Assembly (NCBI GenBank): GCA_026552955.1
Contig: JAPMTS010000012.1
Location: 1-64,000 of the forward strand
Direction: 5' to 3'
Source of the DNA: Candidatus Methanoperedens sp.
GTDB lineage: Archaea; Halobacteriota; Methanosarcinia; Methanosarcinales; Methanoperedenaceae
Length of the DNA stretch: 64,000 nt
In this document: piece by piece, positions 44,426 through 53,836 of the stretch
Layout of the letters: the number at the start of each line of letters is the position of its first letter
How positions within the stretch are numbered: the stretch's first letter is position 1
Program-made: the position numbers and the translations under genes
Notes under the pieces: model-generated
What the model was told of the DNA's origin: nothing
Seen by the model: the letters and a program-made list of their open reading frames with translations, nothing else
The model's database searches: none

Positions 44426-46136
44426 TATAAAAACGTCTGATATTTGTCTTCTAAAATGCCAGACAGGAATAAGAGGATTGGATGAGATCACGGATGGGGG
44501 AATTCCAGGAGGACGCCCCACGCTGGTATGCGGCAGTGCAGGGTGTGGGAAAACGTTGTTTGCCATGGAATTCCTGGTTCATGGAGCTATTGAATTTGAT
44601 GAACCCGGAGTTTTCATGTCTTTTGAGGAATCTTCAGAAGAACTGGCCCAGAATGTTGCTTCCCTGGGTTTTGACCTGAAGGAACTTGAATCGACCCATA
44701 AGCTGCTTCTTGATCATGTCAGCATCGAGCGGGGGGAAATCGAAGAAACAGGTGAATACGACCTCGAAGGATTGTTCATCCGCCTCAATCATTCTATTGA
44801 TTCGATCGGGGCTAAACGCGTAGTGCTGGATACCATAGAATCGCTCTTTGGGGGATTGGCCAATGAGGGCATCCTGCGTGCTGAACTTCGAAGGTTATTC
44901 CGATGGCTGAAAGAAAAAGGCGTTACTGCGATCATTACAGGAGAAAAAGGAGAAGGCACCCTGACGCGGCACGGGCTGGAAGAGTATGTCTCAGATTGTG
45001 TTATCCTGCTTGACAACAGGGTGGAAGGGCAGATCTCCACACGCCGTTTGCGCATAATCAAATATAGAGGCTCAGCGCACGGCACAAATGAGTATCCGTT
45101 CCTGATTGACGAAAATGGGATTTCAGTGCTTCCCATCACATCACTCGGATTGCAGCATAAAGTATCCAGTGAACGGATATCCTCCGGCATTCCCCGTCTT
45201 GATACCATGCTTGGGGGAAAAGGATACTATCGCGGCAGCAGTATCCTTATCTCAGGCACAGCAGGAACAGGGAAAACAAGCATTGCAGCCAATTTTGCCA
45301 ATTCGGCCTGCGAACGCGGTGAGCGATGTCTTTATTTTGCATTTGAGGAATCAACAAGCCAGCTTACGCGTAATATGGGTTCTATCGGCGTTGATCTTGA
45401 GCCATGGATAAGGCAGAAGCTCCTGAATATCTACGCAGTGCGTCCCACACTTTACGGTCTTGAAATGCATCTCGTAAAGATGTACAAACTGATACGGGAA
45501 TTCAAACCCAATGTCGTTATCATCGACCCGATCACAAATCTAATAGCTGTAGGCAGTGATAATGAAGTCAAATCAATGCTGTCGCGTCTCATTGATTTTC
45601 TAAAAGCGGACCAGATAACAGCCTTATTTACAAACCTGTCACATGCCAGAAGCAAATTTGAACATACAGAGTTTGGCATCTCATCATTGATGGATACGTG
45701 GCTCCTGCTGCGCGATATTGAGATCGGCGGTGAACGCAATCGCGGATTGTATATACTGAAGTCTCGCGGCATGGCACATTCTAACCAGATACGTGAATTC
45801 CTGTTGACAGATAATGGGATAAACCTTGTGGATGTATATCTCGGTCCGGCAGGCTTACTGACAGGCACTGCACGTATCGCGCAGGAAGCACATGATAAAG
45901 CTGCGCAAACTTTGCACAAACAGGAAATTGAACAAAAGAAGCATGAGCTTCATCGCAAGCTCGCGGTCATAGAAGCTCAGATCGCAGCCCTGAACTCTGA
46001 GTTTGAAGAGTCGCAGGAGGAAGTCAATAAACTCATCCGGCAAGAAGAGTCACTGGAAAGAGCCCTTGCTGAAGAGCGCGCAAAGATGACGCACCTTCGT
46101 AAAGCAGACGATCCCATTCCAGACGAGAAACCGTGA
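44409..46136 (+). CDS. kaiC: KaiC-family double-ATPase
   Basis: 575 residues from ATG 44409, which has a strong GGAGG site. There are two RecA-like domains: CI with Walker A GSAGCGKT (42-49) and catalytic Glu73-Glu74, and CII with GTAGTGKT (283-290) and Glu313-Glu314. The CII loop GISSLMDTW has Ser425-Ser426 where cyanobacterial KaiC has its Ser-Thr phosphorylation pair. A C-terminal coiled coil (about 500-565) replaces the cyanobacterial KaiA-binding tail. A KaiB gene follows 13 nt downstream. It is likely an ATP-driven switch or timer; no KaiA is encoded. Confidence 0.92.
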   Translation: MLKENNIKTSDICLLKCQTGIRGLDEITDGGIPGGRPTLVCGSAGCGKTLFAMEFLVHGAIEFDEPGVFMSFEESSEELAQNVASLGFDLKELESTHKLLLDHVSIERGEIEETGEYDLEGLFIRLNHSIDSIGAKRVVLDTIESLFGGLANEGILRAELRRLFRWLKEKGVTAIITGEKGEGTLTRHGLEEYVSDCVILLDNRVEGQISTRRLRIIKYRGSAHGTNEYPFLIDENGISVLPITSLGLQHKVSSERISSGIPRLDTMLGGKGYYRGSSILISGTAGTGKTSIAANFANSACERGERCLYFAFEESTSQLTRNMGSIGVDLEPWIRQKLLNIYAVRPTLYGLEMHLVKMYKLIREFKPNVVIIDPITNLIAVGSDNEVKSMLSRLIDFLKADQITALFTNLSHARSKFEHTEFGISSLMDTWLLLRDIEIGGERNRGLYILKSRGMAHSNQIREFLLTDNGINLVDVYLGPAGLLTGTARIAQEAHDKAAQTLHKQEIEQKKHELHRKLAVIEAQIAALNSEFEESQEEVNKLIRQEESLERALAEERAKMTHLRKADDPIPDEKP

Positions 46137-46149
46137 GGAGGAAAAAAAT

Positions 46150-46479
46150 ATGAGAAGTACGGAAGAGATAACGGGGCCAGGATCTGAAAAATCCAAACCG
46201 GACATTTATGTCCTGAGGCTATATGTAGCAGGACAGACGCCCAAATCCATGACCGCATTTGCCAACCTGAAGAAGCTCTGTGTAGAACATCTTGCTGGCA
46301 AATATAAGATCGAAGTGATCGATCTTCTGAAAAATCCTCAGCTTGCCAGGGGAGACCAGATACTTGCCATTCCTACCCTGGTAAGGAAACTTCCCCCACC
46401 TTTAAAGAAAATTATAGGTGATCTCTCTAATACGGAACGTGTTCTTGTGGGGCTTGATATTCGCCCCCTCAAAGATTAA
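46150..46479 (+). CDS. kaiB: KaiB-like protein 1
   Basis: 109 residues with the thioredoxin-like KaiB fold: [18 protein letters not shown], then [39 protein letters not shown] and a GLDIRP end. KaiB changes fold to bind the CI ring of KaiC. GGAGG stands before the start. The N-terminal 15 residues are a short polar extension. It pairs with the second KaiB 44 nt downstream. Confidence 0.92.
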   Translation: MRSTEEITGPGSEKSKPDIYVLRLYVAGQTPKSMTAFANLKKLCVEHLAGKYKIEVIDLLKNPQLARGDQILAIPTLVRKLPPPLKKIIGDLSNTERVLVGLDIRPLKD

Positions 46480-46523
46480 GTAGGAGGAGAAAAAGTATTA
46501 TTTCAGGGAAAAGGGGAAAAATA

Positions 46524-46862
46524 ATGAATGAAACAGAAATAACGGACGATAAGGAAGAATTCGACAGGTTACTCCAAAAGGGAGACACGCAGACATATCT
46601 TCTACGTTTATATATTGCGGGGATGACGGACAAATCTGCACAGGCAGTGCAGAACATAAGAAAAATATGCGATGAAAACCTCAATGGAAGATACGAACTT
46701 GAGGTGATCGATATCTATCAGCAGCCTGAGCTTGCTCATGATGCGCAAATAATCGCAGCACCTATGCTTGTCAAGAAACTTCCTCTTCCTCTGAGGAGAC
46801 TTATAGGAGATATGACAGATAAAGAGCGTATTCTTGTGGGATTGGATTTGAGGCCAAAATAA
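46524..46862 (+). CDS. kaiB: KaiB-like protein 2
   Basis: 112 residues, clearly homologous to the preceding Kai[21 protein letters not shown], then [45 protein letters not shown]. The tandem arrangement points to gene duplication. Divergence in the N-terminus and around the fold-switch region suggests different partners or timing. The next kinase gene begins 5 nt later. Confidence 0.92.
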   Translation: MNETEITDDKEEFDRLLQKGDTQTYLLRLYIAGMTDKSAQAVQNIRKICDENLNGRYELEVIDIYQQPELAHDAQIIAAPMLVKKLPLPLRRLIGDMTDKERILVGLDLRPK

Positions 46863-46867
46863 AAAAT

Positions 46868-48550
46868 ATGAATATGAACGAAAGGTCGCATAAAGAACTT
46901 CTGCTCGAAATTGAGAACCTGCATGCGCAGCTTGCGGAAGCCAAAGAAACATTGGCCGCAATCAGGAGCGGGGAGGTGGATGCCATTGTGGTATCGGGGA
47001 AAAAAGGCGAGCAGGTTTTCACGCTGGAAGGAGCAGAGCAGCCCTACCGCATCCTTATCGAGGAAATGATGGAGGGGGCTGTCATGCTGGCTTCAGATGA
47101 TACTATCCTTTACTGTAACAGCAGCTTTGCAGGAATGCTGAAAACTCCCCTTGAAAAACTAATAGGTACCAGAATTACAAATTATATCGAACCAGCCGAT
47201 GAGGCGGTATTCCGGAAATTGCTTATTCAGGGAAGAAAGCAGGGTACTCCGGGAGAAATTACCATGCTGGCTCGTGATAGAACATCTGTACCGACGCACC
47301 TTTCCCTTAACACCTTGTGGATGGATGATTTTCAGTTAGTCTATCTGGTCACCACGGATTTGACCGAGCAAAAGCGAATACAGGATGAGCTGCGCAGGGC
47401 TCGAGATGAATTAGAAAAACGAGTAGAGGAGCGAACTGTAGAACTGGTAAAATCCAATATGACGTTGCAGGCTGAAATCATCGAGCGCAAGCAGATCGAG
47501 AAGGCGCTAAAGGAGAGCAAGGATAACTATCGAACACTTGCCGACAGCATCTCCGATCCCTTCTTCGCCCTGAATAAGGACTTCCGCTTCACTTACTGGA
47601 ACCACGCAGCTGAGAAGGACACCGGCATTTCGACTAACTCCATCATTGGGAAGTACTTTTTCGATGTCTTTCCGGAACTCAAAGGAACTCAGGTCGAACG
47701 GGAGTACAAAGAAGCTATCGCCACAGGCAAAACCAGGTTTCTTGAGAACCATCGGAACCGGCAGGGGGGAGCGGTTACCTATCATGATTTGAGCGTTTAT
47801 CCGACTGCGAACGGAATAGAGGTTTTCTCCAGGGACGTCACCGAGCGCAAGCGGGTTGAGGAGGCGCTGCGCAAAGCTCACGACGAGTTAGAATTACGTG
47901 TCCAGGACAGGACAGCACGGCTGAAAGAATCTCTTGAAGAAAAAGAAATACTGCTGCGTGAGATCCACCACAGGGTAAAGAACAACATGCAGGTCATATA
48001 CGGTTTATTGATTCTTCAGGAAGAATTCAGTAATAATGAGAAAATCAGTGAAATGATAAAAGAAAGCCAGAACAGGATTACTTCTATGGCCCTTATTCAC
48101 GAGAAACTTTATAGATCCGAAAGCTTATCAAAAATTTATTATAAAGAATATATTGATGACCTGGTGAGCGGCCTGTTTGAGTCTTATGGATTCACTGAGG
48201 ACAAAATTGGGTTGAAGGTAAATGCAGAAAATATTTCTATGGAAATTGATACTGCAATCCCGGTTGGATTGATAATCAATGAACTGGTTTCGAATTCCCT
48301 GAAACATGCATTTCCCGAAGGGAAAAAAGGTGAAATTGAAATATCCCTGAGTTCAATAGGTGAATATATGATTGAACTTTTAGTAAAGGATAACGGTGTT
48401 GGCATCCCCCATGACGTTGATTTTAGAAATACCGAATCCCTTGGCCTTCATATTGTTAACATACTGGTGGAAAACCAATTGCATGGTGAGATATCAATGA
48501 ACAATGACAACGGAACTGAATTCAGGATCAGATTCAGGAGAATGAAATGA
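46868..48550 (+). CDS. Two-PAS histidine kinase (HisKA_2 type)
   Basis: 560 residues, soluble. N-terminal coiled coil ([20 protein letters not shown]), PAS 1 (about 55-170), coiled coil, PAS 2 (about 215-320), then the kinase core with phospho-acceptor His near residue 365 ([17 protein letters not shown]) and HATPase ([19 protein letters not shown]). It is the paralogue of the kinase at 42713, with different sensor domains. It overlaps the response regulator start by 4 nt, so the two are translationally coupled and probably a cognate pair. Confidence 0.9.
   Translation: MNMNERSHKELLLEIENLHAQLAEAKETLAAIRSGEVDAIVVSGKKGEQVFTLEGAEQPYRILIEEMMEGAVMLASDDTILYCNSSFAGMLKTPLEKLIGTRITNYIEPADEAVFRKLLIQGRKQGTPGEITMLARDRTSVPTHLSLNTLWMDDFQLVYLVTTDLTEQKRIQDELRRARDELEKRVEERTVELVKSNMTLQAEIIERKQIEKALKESKDNYRTLADSISDPFFALNKDFRFTYWNHAAEKDTGISTNSIIGKYFFDVFPELKGTQVEREYKEAIATGKTRFLENHRNRQGGAVTYHDLSVYPTANGIEVFSRDVTERKRVEEALRKAHDELELRVQDRTARLKESLEEKEILLREIHHRVKNNMQVIYGLLILQEEFSNNEKISEMIKESQNRITSMALIHEKLYRSESLSKIYYKEYIDDLVSGLFESYGFTEDKIGLKVNAENISMEIDTAIPVGLIINELVSNSLKHAFPEGKKGEIEISLSSIGEYMIELLVKDNGVGIPHDVDFRNTESLGLHIVNILVENQLHGEISMNNDNGTEFRIRFRRMK
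47891..48535 (+). repeat. Duplicated kinase-core DNA, copy 2
   Basis: Partner of 43754-44398 in the same orientation. Recombination between the two copies would delete kaiC, both kaiB genes and the sensor half of one kinase, leaving one hybrid kinase. Confidence 0.8.
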
Positions 48551-49269
48551 TGGCAGCAACGAAGATACTGGTTGTTGAAGATGAAGCTATTGTGGCAGAA
48601 TCTATAAGAATAAAGTTGAAGAAGATGGGGTATTCCGTTATTTCAACAGCATCAAGCGCAGATGAGGCTATCAGGAAGACCTGGGAGTATTTACCAGACC
48701 TGGTACTTATGGATATTGTGCTTCAGGGTGAAATGGATGGAATTGAAGCTGCAGGGCAAATACACACACTTTTTGATATTCCCGTTGTCTATCTCACTGC
48801 CTATTCGGATGAAAAAACCCTGCTAAGGGCAAAAATAACGGAACCTTTTGGGTATATCATTAAACCCTTCAAAGAAAGAGAATTGCATGTAGCTATTGAA
48901 ATTTCTCTATTCAAACATGATATGGAAAAGAAACTAAAGGAGAGGAATAAGTGGTTTTCCGTAACGCTCAATAGCATCAGCGATGGTGTGATAGCCACCG
49001 ACTCAAAAGGCTGTGTAATATTCATGAATACTGTCGCACAATCCATGACAGGATGGGAATTGGATATGGCGGAAGGGAAACCACTGAAAGAAGTCCTCAA
49101 CATAGTTTCTGAAAAAATAGGGCCGGTAAATGAAAATCTGCTTCAGGCCGAGGACGGAACGAGAATACCAATCGATATAAGTACTAATTCAATTAAAGAT
49201 GATAAGGGAAATATCCTGGGTGTGGCTATGGTCTTTCGATGTCTGGAACCGCGAAAGGTTCCAAAATAA
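48547..49269 (+). CDS. Response regulator with PAS output domain
   Basis: 240 residues. REC domain (about 5-120) with Glu11-Asp12, phospho-acceptor Asp56 in LMDIVLQ, Thr in YLTAYSD and Lys in IIKPF. A PAS domain follows (about 135-235: [20 protein letters not shown]). There is no DNA-binding domain, so output is through protein contact or a further kinase. It is the last gene of the kai unit. REC-PAS proteins of this type are frequent in methanogens. Confidence 0.88.
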   Translation: MMAATKILVVEDEAIVAESIRIKLKKMGYSVISTASSADEAIRKTWEYLPDLVLMDIVLQGEMDGIEAAGQIHTLFDIPVVYLTAYSDEKTLLRAKITEPFGYIIKPFKERELHVAIEISLFKHDMEKKLKERNKWFSVTLNSISDGVIATDSKGCVIFMNTVAQSMTGWELDMAEGKPLKEVLNIVSEKIGPVNENLLQAEDGTRIPIDISTNSIKDDKGNILGVAMVFRCLEPRKVPK

Positions 49270-49283
49270 TGACTTCAGGGGAA

Positions 49284-49451
49284 TCAGTTAATCAGGTCTG
49301 GCCAAAAAGGAATAGTCCTATATTTGAAAACTGTCCTCTTGTATGCTATTCTGGCCTCTCCTCTTGAAAATTCAACATCCAAAATATATCCTGCCTCCGC
49401 AAGTTGCTCTATAAAATAAGGAATTTTGCGTAAATTAATGGGATTATTCAT
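49284..49451 (-). CDS. Possible 55-residue protein
   Basis: ATG to TGA encodes MNNPINLRKIPYFIEQLAEA and so on, with a soluble composition and a basic middle (SRGEARIAYKRT). It lacks a ribosome site, and a TATAAAT lies only about 15 nt upstream. Its position relative to repeat copy B mirrors that of the gene at 40747-40974 relative to copy A, which is the main reason to keep it. No homology is recognised. Confidence 0.3.
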   Translation of the reverse strand: MNNPINLRKIPYFIEQLAEAGYILDVEFSRGEARIAYKRTVFKYRTIPFWPDLIN

Positions 49452-49454
49452 ATT

Positions 49455-49600
49455 TCATGTCTGATTTATATCCGAATTTAAAGGGAAGGAAAGGAAAAAA
49501 ATCCTTTCCCATTAAGTCCCCACTCCTTTGGGCATCTTCCTCTACAATACTATAATACTTTCATACCAAGATATTTCCTGTTATTACAAAAATTCACAAT
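49455..49600. repeat. Structured intergenic repeat, copy B
   Basis: Second copy of the element at 40996-41160. The strong stem GGAAAGGA (49488-49495) / TCCTTTCC (49502-49509) with an A-rich loop is retained, as are CCCACTCCTTTGGG and the 3' block ending TGTTATTACA. It lacks the TGTACA-containing insert of copy A. The two copies bracket the kai unit as direct repeats about 8.45 kb apart. Confidence 0.75.
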
Positions 49601-49670
49601 TCAATAATTTTGGTAAAGATACCTTTATGAAGAAATTTAATAATTAATAAACATAACTGGAAGAAAGAAA

Positions 49671-50714
49671 ATGACAGATGAGAAAGTAATAGCTTATATA
49701 AAAAAATGCCTCGATGCGGGAAGGATGGCAGAAGCAATAGATACCTCAAAAATCACAGGAATGCCGCTTTCGAATGAACAACTGGAAATATACATCCGGA
49801 AATATCTTGAGAACGGGTGGATGCAAAAGGCCATTGATGGGGCAAAAGCAGCCGGTATAGAACTTTCAAAGGATTTGCTTAGCAAATATATGGATAACTA
49901 TCTTGAAGATGAAAAAATCTACTCGGCAGTTGATGCTTCCAGAATAATCGGAGTGCCTCTTCCAAAGGAAAAGATTGCAGTTATTGCGAAAGAGTGCCTT
50001 CGCAAAGGAAAGATCTCATCAGGTCTTGAAGCCTACAAGATAATCAAAGAAAAACCACCCCAGGAAGAACTAATTATTTGCGGTAACATGTGTTTCAAAG
50101 ACGGAAAGCTTTCGGATGGCCTGGAGGCATACAAATTGGCAAATAAGGCCCCATCTGCGGATGATCTGATGATTTGCGGAAATATGTGTTTCAATACAGG
50201 ACAGATCACCCCAGGCCTTGAGGCTTACAAATTGGCAAATAAAACCCCTGCAAAAGAAATACTTCGTATATGCGGTGAAGCATGTCTCCTGGAAAAACGC
50301 ACCGATGATGCAAGAAAAGCTTTTGTGGCAGCGCAGAAAGGTGAAGAAGCTGGAACCTCAAGCCTGAATGTCAGGGAAATATCTTATGAGGAATTGAAAA
50401 CTTCACAAATTGACAGCTCCTGGAAAGGTTTTGGGCGAAAGCATTGTTCGGATTGTGAAAACAGGATTAACATAAAAGAAAGATATTTTGAGGTTTCAAA
50501 ATGCCCCGAAACAAAAGAAGATGAAGAAAAGCTTGATAAGCTTATGAAAAAACAATATGGGATTTCGCATTTTCTCATTGAGCTGGATATCCTGGGAAGC
50601 GGAAAAGGTTTAATTAACTCCGCTGTTTGCCCAAGTTGCGGGTCGCAGAATGTGGTTTTGAGTTCTGTGGACGATGTGGGGTATATGGAAATCAAAATAA
50701 GGAAAAAGGATTAA
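49671..50714 (+). CDS. TPR-like helical repeat protein with zinc-ribbon C-terminus
   Basis: 347 residues. The first 230 consist of about seven helical repeats of roughly 30-35 residues. The most regular are ICGNMCFKDGKLSDGLEAYK and ICGNMCFNTGQITPGLEAYK, each ending in a KLANK/KIIKE-type turn. The C-terminal 110 residues have CSDC (near 264) and CPSCGSQN (near 322) pairs that could hold a metal. I recognise no family. It is transcribed from repeat copy B and may be a scaffold for the neighbouring signalling proteins. Confidence 0.65.
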   Translation: MTDEKVIAYIKKCLDAGRMAEAIDTSKITGMPLSNEQLEIYIRKYLENGWMQKAIDGAKAAGIELSKDLLSKYMDNYLEDEKIYSAVDASRIIGVPLPKEKIAVIAKECLRKGKISSGLEAYKIIKEKPPQEELIICGNMCFKDGKLSDGLEAYKLANKAPSADDLMICGNMCFNTGQITPGLEAYKLANKTPAKEILRICGEACLLEKRTDDARKAFVAAQKGEEAGTSSLNVREISYEELKTSQIDSSWKGFGRKHCSDCENRINIKERYFEVSKCPETKEDEEKLDKLMKKQYGISHFLIELDILGSGKGLINSAVCPSCGSQNVVLSSVDDVGYMEIKIRKKD

Positions 50715-50754
50715 CCTGGATTACGCGTGGAAAAAGCCCGGGTAAATAAGGGAA

Positions 50755-51705
50755 TTATATCCCGTTTATGCCATAAGATTCTAAAATCACTTCGCTATTC
50801 AGGTGGCCTGCGTGGTATGTCTTACCCGTTTCAAGGTCATTTACGGTAATTTCAGCCGGTGCGAACACATTGGCGTCGATCTTGAAGAAATCATATCCGG
50901 CATCCTTGAATGTCTTATAGAATGGTTTGCCATAATCCTTCGAAGTGCCAGAAGGTACCATTTTGAATTTATCCTCTTCAAATCCCCTGACGGTAAGGAA
51001 TACGGAGCCGTAATATATCACGCTGTCATTGGTGCTCCCCATGGCCTTCAGATCATCTTTGACGACCGGGGCGATTGGAGCGCATCCTGTGCCACTTATT
51101 ATTTTTGTAGTATCGTATCCCAGCTCATTCAGTTTGAATATTGCCGTTTCGACCACGCGTCCTGAAACCTGTACTGAACCAACGATACTGGCTGTGGGCG
51201 CTACAAGGGCAATTACATTTTCTGATTCAACATGGCATGCTTCTGCTATCGTGTCAATTACCTTATCATCAGGTAGCTGGTTTGATTCAAGGGCGATAAC
51301 TGCATATTCATAATCATCTTCATATTTTATACGTTCATACGTTTTCTTGGGTTTTAGCGCAAGCGCCCTTGCAGGACCTGAACCCATGGCGAAATATTTG
51401 TCCACACTTATCCTCCACCCTGCTTTTTGCGCTCCAAGGCATGACATTGCAGGATGATCCGTTGTAACATCGATGAATGCAAGCGGTATATTACTTATTT
51501 TATGCACTGATACTGAACAACCTCCGAACCCCCCCATACAGATCTCAGTGAACAAAAGACCGGCTTCATATCCTCCCGGCACGTTTATTCCGCAATCTAT
51601 GACTTTTCCACCATTTTTCAATTCTAATGCTTTAATTTTTAATTCTTCAGACCAATCCATCATTTCTTCTGCAATTTCCATTGCTTTTTCGTTGACACTT
51701 AGCAA
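50755..51705 (-). CDS. mch: Methenyltetrahydromethanopterin cyclohydrolase
   Basis: 316 residues, the full length of the family, with hallmark stretches [44 protein letters not shown] and [10 protein letters not shown]. Mch interconverts methenyl- and formyl-tetrahydromethanopterin, a C1 step shared by methanogenesis, reverse methanogenesis and some methylotrophy. The start is TTG 51705, preceded by GGTGGTGA. It is a stand-alone gene here, divergent from the LUD gene. It is the clearest sign of a methane-metabolising archaeon in this window. Confidence 0.96.
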   Translation of the reverse strand: MLSVNEKAMEIAEEMMDWSEELKIKALELKNGGKVIDCGINVPGGYEAGLLFTEICMGGFGGCSVSVHKISNIPLAFIDVTTDHPAMSCLGAQKAGWRISVDKYFAMGSGPARALALKPKKTYERIKYEDDYEYAVIALESNQLPDDKVIDTIAEACHVESENVIALVAPTASIVGSVQVSGRVVETAIFKLNELGYDTTKIISGTGCAPIAPVVKDDLKAMGSTNDSVIYYGSVFLTVRGFEEDKFKMVPSGTSKDYGKPFYKTFKDAGYDFFKIDANVFAPAEITVNDLETGKTYHAGHLNSEVILESYGINGI

Positions 51706-51861
51706 AATAATTCACCACCTTGTAGTACGTGTAGTTAGTAGGAAAAACATGTTTATAAGGTTTTTGACTTATCCATATCAGGCAATTATTGATAGCGATT
51801 TTTAGCATTGTAATACCTATTTATATATAATGAATTTCATCATTTATTTGGGAGATACGTA

Positions 51862-52476
51862 ATGAAATATGATACTTTAGCATCAATAGAGGCAGTCAAA
51901 AGAGCAATGGACGCCTTGAAAACACGCAATGTCAATGTGGAACTGGTAAAAACCAAAGAAGAAGCTCTCGAAAAAATAATTAAACTGATACCTGCAGGGA
52001 AAGAAGTGATGACAGGCGGCTCGACAACACTTGATCAAATCGGTTTGACGGATCTGCTTATATCCGGGAAACATCCCTGGAAAAACCTGAAAGACCAGAT
52101 CCTTGCGGAAAAATATCCTGCAAAACAGATGGAGCTTCGTAAGAAAAGCATTACATCAGAATACTTCCTCACAAGTGTTCATGCCGTTGCAGAAACAGGA
52201 GAAATAATGATAGTAAATGCAACAGGAAGCTCGATCCCTTCCTGCGCTTTCTCCTCGGATAATGTTATCTGGATCGTGGGTACCCAAAAGATCGTTCCAA
52301 CACTGGAAGATGGATTCAAACGCATACGTGAGCATTGTGTTCCTCTGGAAGATAAACGTATGAAAAGTATCGGTTATCCTGGTACAACGATTGGAAAATA
52401 TCTGATCTTTGAAAGGGAAATAAACGAAAACAGAAAGATAAATCTCATTTTCGTAAATGAAAAGCTGGGTTTCTGA
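51862..52476 (+). CDS. LUD-domain protein (LutC/YkgG-like)
   Basis: 204 residues with the LUD fold: GKEVMTGGSTTLDQIGL near residue 50, EYFLTSVHAVAETGEIM near 95 and NATGSSIPSCAF near 120. LUD proteins act with iron-sulfur proteins in lactate oxidation or related redox steps. Here it is solitary, without LutA or LutB partners nearby. GGGAGA precedes the start. It is immediately followed by the TnpB element. Confidence 0.82.
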   Translation: MKYDTLASIEAVKRAMDALKTRNVNVELVKTKEEALEKIIKLIPAGKEVMTGGSTTLDQIGLTDLLISGKHPWKNLKDQILAEKYPAKQMELRKKSITSEYFLTSVHAVAETGEIMIVNATGSSIPSCAFSSDNVIWIVGTQKIVPTLEDGFKRIREHCVPLEDKRMKSIGYPGTTIGKYLIFEREINENRKINLIFVNEKLGF

Positions 52477-52526
52477 TTTTCATTTTTTTGTTTTCTTTGT
52501 GCATTTATCTCCGTGGGTTCAAAGGG

Positions 52527-53799
52527 TTGAGAATACCCCTTCCGATAGGTGGGGGATGAATCAGACCCTTTGCAATTGTAATACCTATCCCGAAAAAAGT
52601 ATTGTTTCAGATAGCATGAGAAAATCATTTCAATTTCGGATATACCCTAACAAAAAGCAAGAAGTAGCTCTTGAGAGGACTCTTTCTACTTGCTGACATC
52701 TTTACAATGATGCTCTTGCAGAGAGAAAACGAAATGCTGAACTTAACAGACTTCAAAAATCATTCGATATATTCCCGTGGGGATATCCTGAATGGATTAA
52801 TTACTATGACCAAGCCAATCAACTACCATTGACAAAGACAACATTCCAGAAAGAAGTACATTCTCAGGTACTACAGAATACCCTGAAGCGTGTCGAACGA
52901 AGTTTTCAGAACTTCTTTAATGGTGCAGGATATCCGAGATTTCAAGGAAGGAATAGGTACAATTCATTCACATATCCAGGTAGCGGCCTGAAACTTGAAG
53001 ATGGAAAACTTATCTTATCTAAGATAGGGGCAATCAAAATCATCTTACATCGTGAAATCGAAGGCAAAATCAAGACCTGTACTATCAAGAGAGATGTCGA
53101 TCAATGGTATGTTTCATTCTCATGTCAAATTGATATTCCGATCATTCCTATTGAAATCAGGACCATAACGGGAATAGATGTCGGATTAAAATCCCTGATA
53201 ACATTCAGCAATGGAGAGCAGATTGAACCTCCAAAGTATCTTAGAGCATCCGAGAAAAGACTTGCACGAGAACAGATACATCTATCAAAGAAAGAGAAAG
53301 GTTCAGAGAATAGGAATAAGCAACGAATCATTGTTGCGAAAGTACATCAGAGAATCAGATTTCAGAGAAAGGATTTCAATCATAAATTAAGTACAAATCT
53401 TGTGGATAACTATGACCATGTAGTGTTTGAAAAATTGCAAATACAAAACATGCTTAAAAATCATTGTCTTGCAAAATCAATAGTAGATGCTTCAAGGTCA
53501 CAATTAATCAATGTAACTATCTACAAAGCAGAATACGCTGGTAAAATAATGGAATTGGTTAATCCAAACGGAACATCGCAAACATGCATATGTGGATATC
53601 CTGTACCGAAAACATTAGCCGTAAGGGTACATTCATGCCCTTCCTGTGGATTGGTACTGGATAGAGACCATGTATCTGCGATGATAATCAAGAATAGAAG
53701 TAGTACGGCAGGTATTGCCGGAATTCAGGCCCGTCAGAGCAATCCCGATAGGGAAGCAATGAAGCGGGAAGCCCCTTGTGAGAGCAAGGGGTAGTTCAC
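52527..53799 (+). mobile_element. TnpB-only IS200/IS605-type element
   Basis: tnpB without tnpA. The right end is clear: hairpin CCCCTTG / CAAGGGG (53772-53791) then TAGTTCAC, ending about 53799. The left boundary is uncertain. A C/G stem with GGGGATGAATC at 52535-52556 is similar to the right end of the IscB element but inverted relative to tnpB, so it may belong to another inserted end. Confidence 0.65.
52616..53794 (+). pseudogene. tnpB: TnpB with one in-frame TGA stop
   Basis: The frame starts MRKSFQFRIYPNKKQ and stops at TGA 52694-52696 (after LSTC). It then continues in the same frame as HLYNDALAERKRN to TAG 53792-53794. Reading through the stop gives a complete TnpB of about 392 residues with intact RuvC-I (GIDVGLKSL), RuvC-II (VFEKLQIQ) and zinc-ribbon/RuvC-III (CICG, CPSCG, LDRDH). 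The family usually has Arg at the stop, so one C-to-T change (CGA to TGA) explains it. Re-initiation further on would lose the N-terminal domain. The 3' 100 nt double as the expected omega-RNA scaffold. Confidence 0.85.
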
Positions 53800-53820
53800 T
53801 CCACAGGTCATTGAAATGGC
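53700..53820 (+). ncRNA. Candidate TnpB omega RNA (3' end of tnpB plus guide)
   Basis: TnpB guide RNAs cover the 3' end of tnpB and the right end, with the guide being the host sequence just past it. Here the scaffold would end at TAGTTCAC (53792-53799), and the guide would start at 53800 (TCCACAGGTCATTGAAATGG). The matching orphan end at 15650-15760 supports conservation of the scaffold. Transcription is not shown. Confidence 0.45.
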
Positions 53821-53836
53821 AGCTTGAACCTGGCAA

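Larger units (their letters stand above)
49270..49670. other. Intergenic region after the kai unit
   Basis: 401 nt. It holds a possible 55-codon leftward gene (49284-49451) and copy B of the structured intergenic repeat (49455-49600). The remaining about 70 nt before the next gene are AT-rich and probably carry its promoter. Confidence 0.5.

Noticed and set aside
52694-52696. The TGA in tnpB as a selenocysteine or other recoded codon
   Set aside because: The family has arginine at this site, no insertion element is seen after it, and a single C-to-T change is simpler. Pyrrolysine uses TAG, not TGA.
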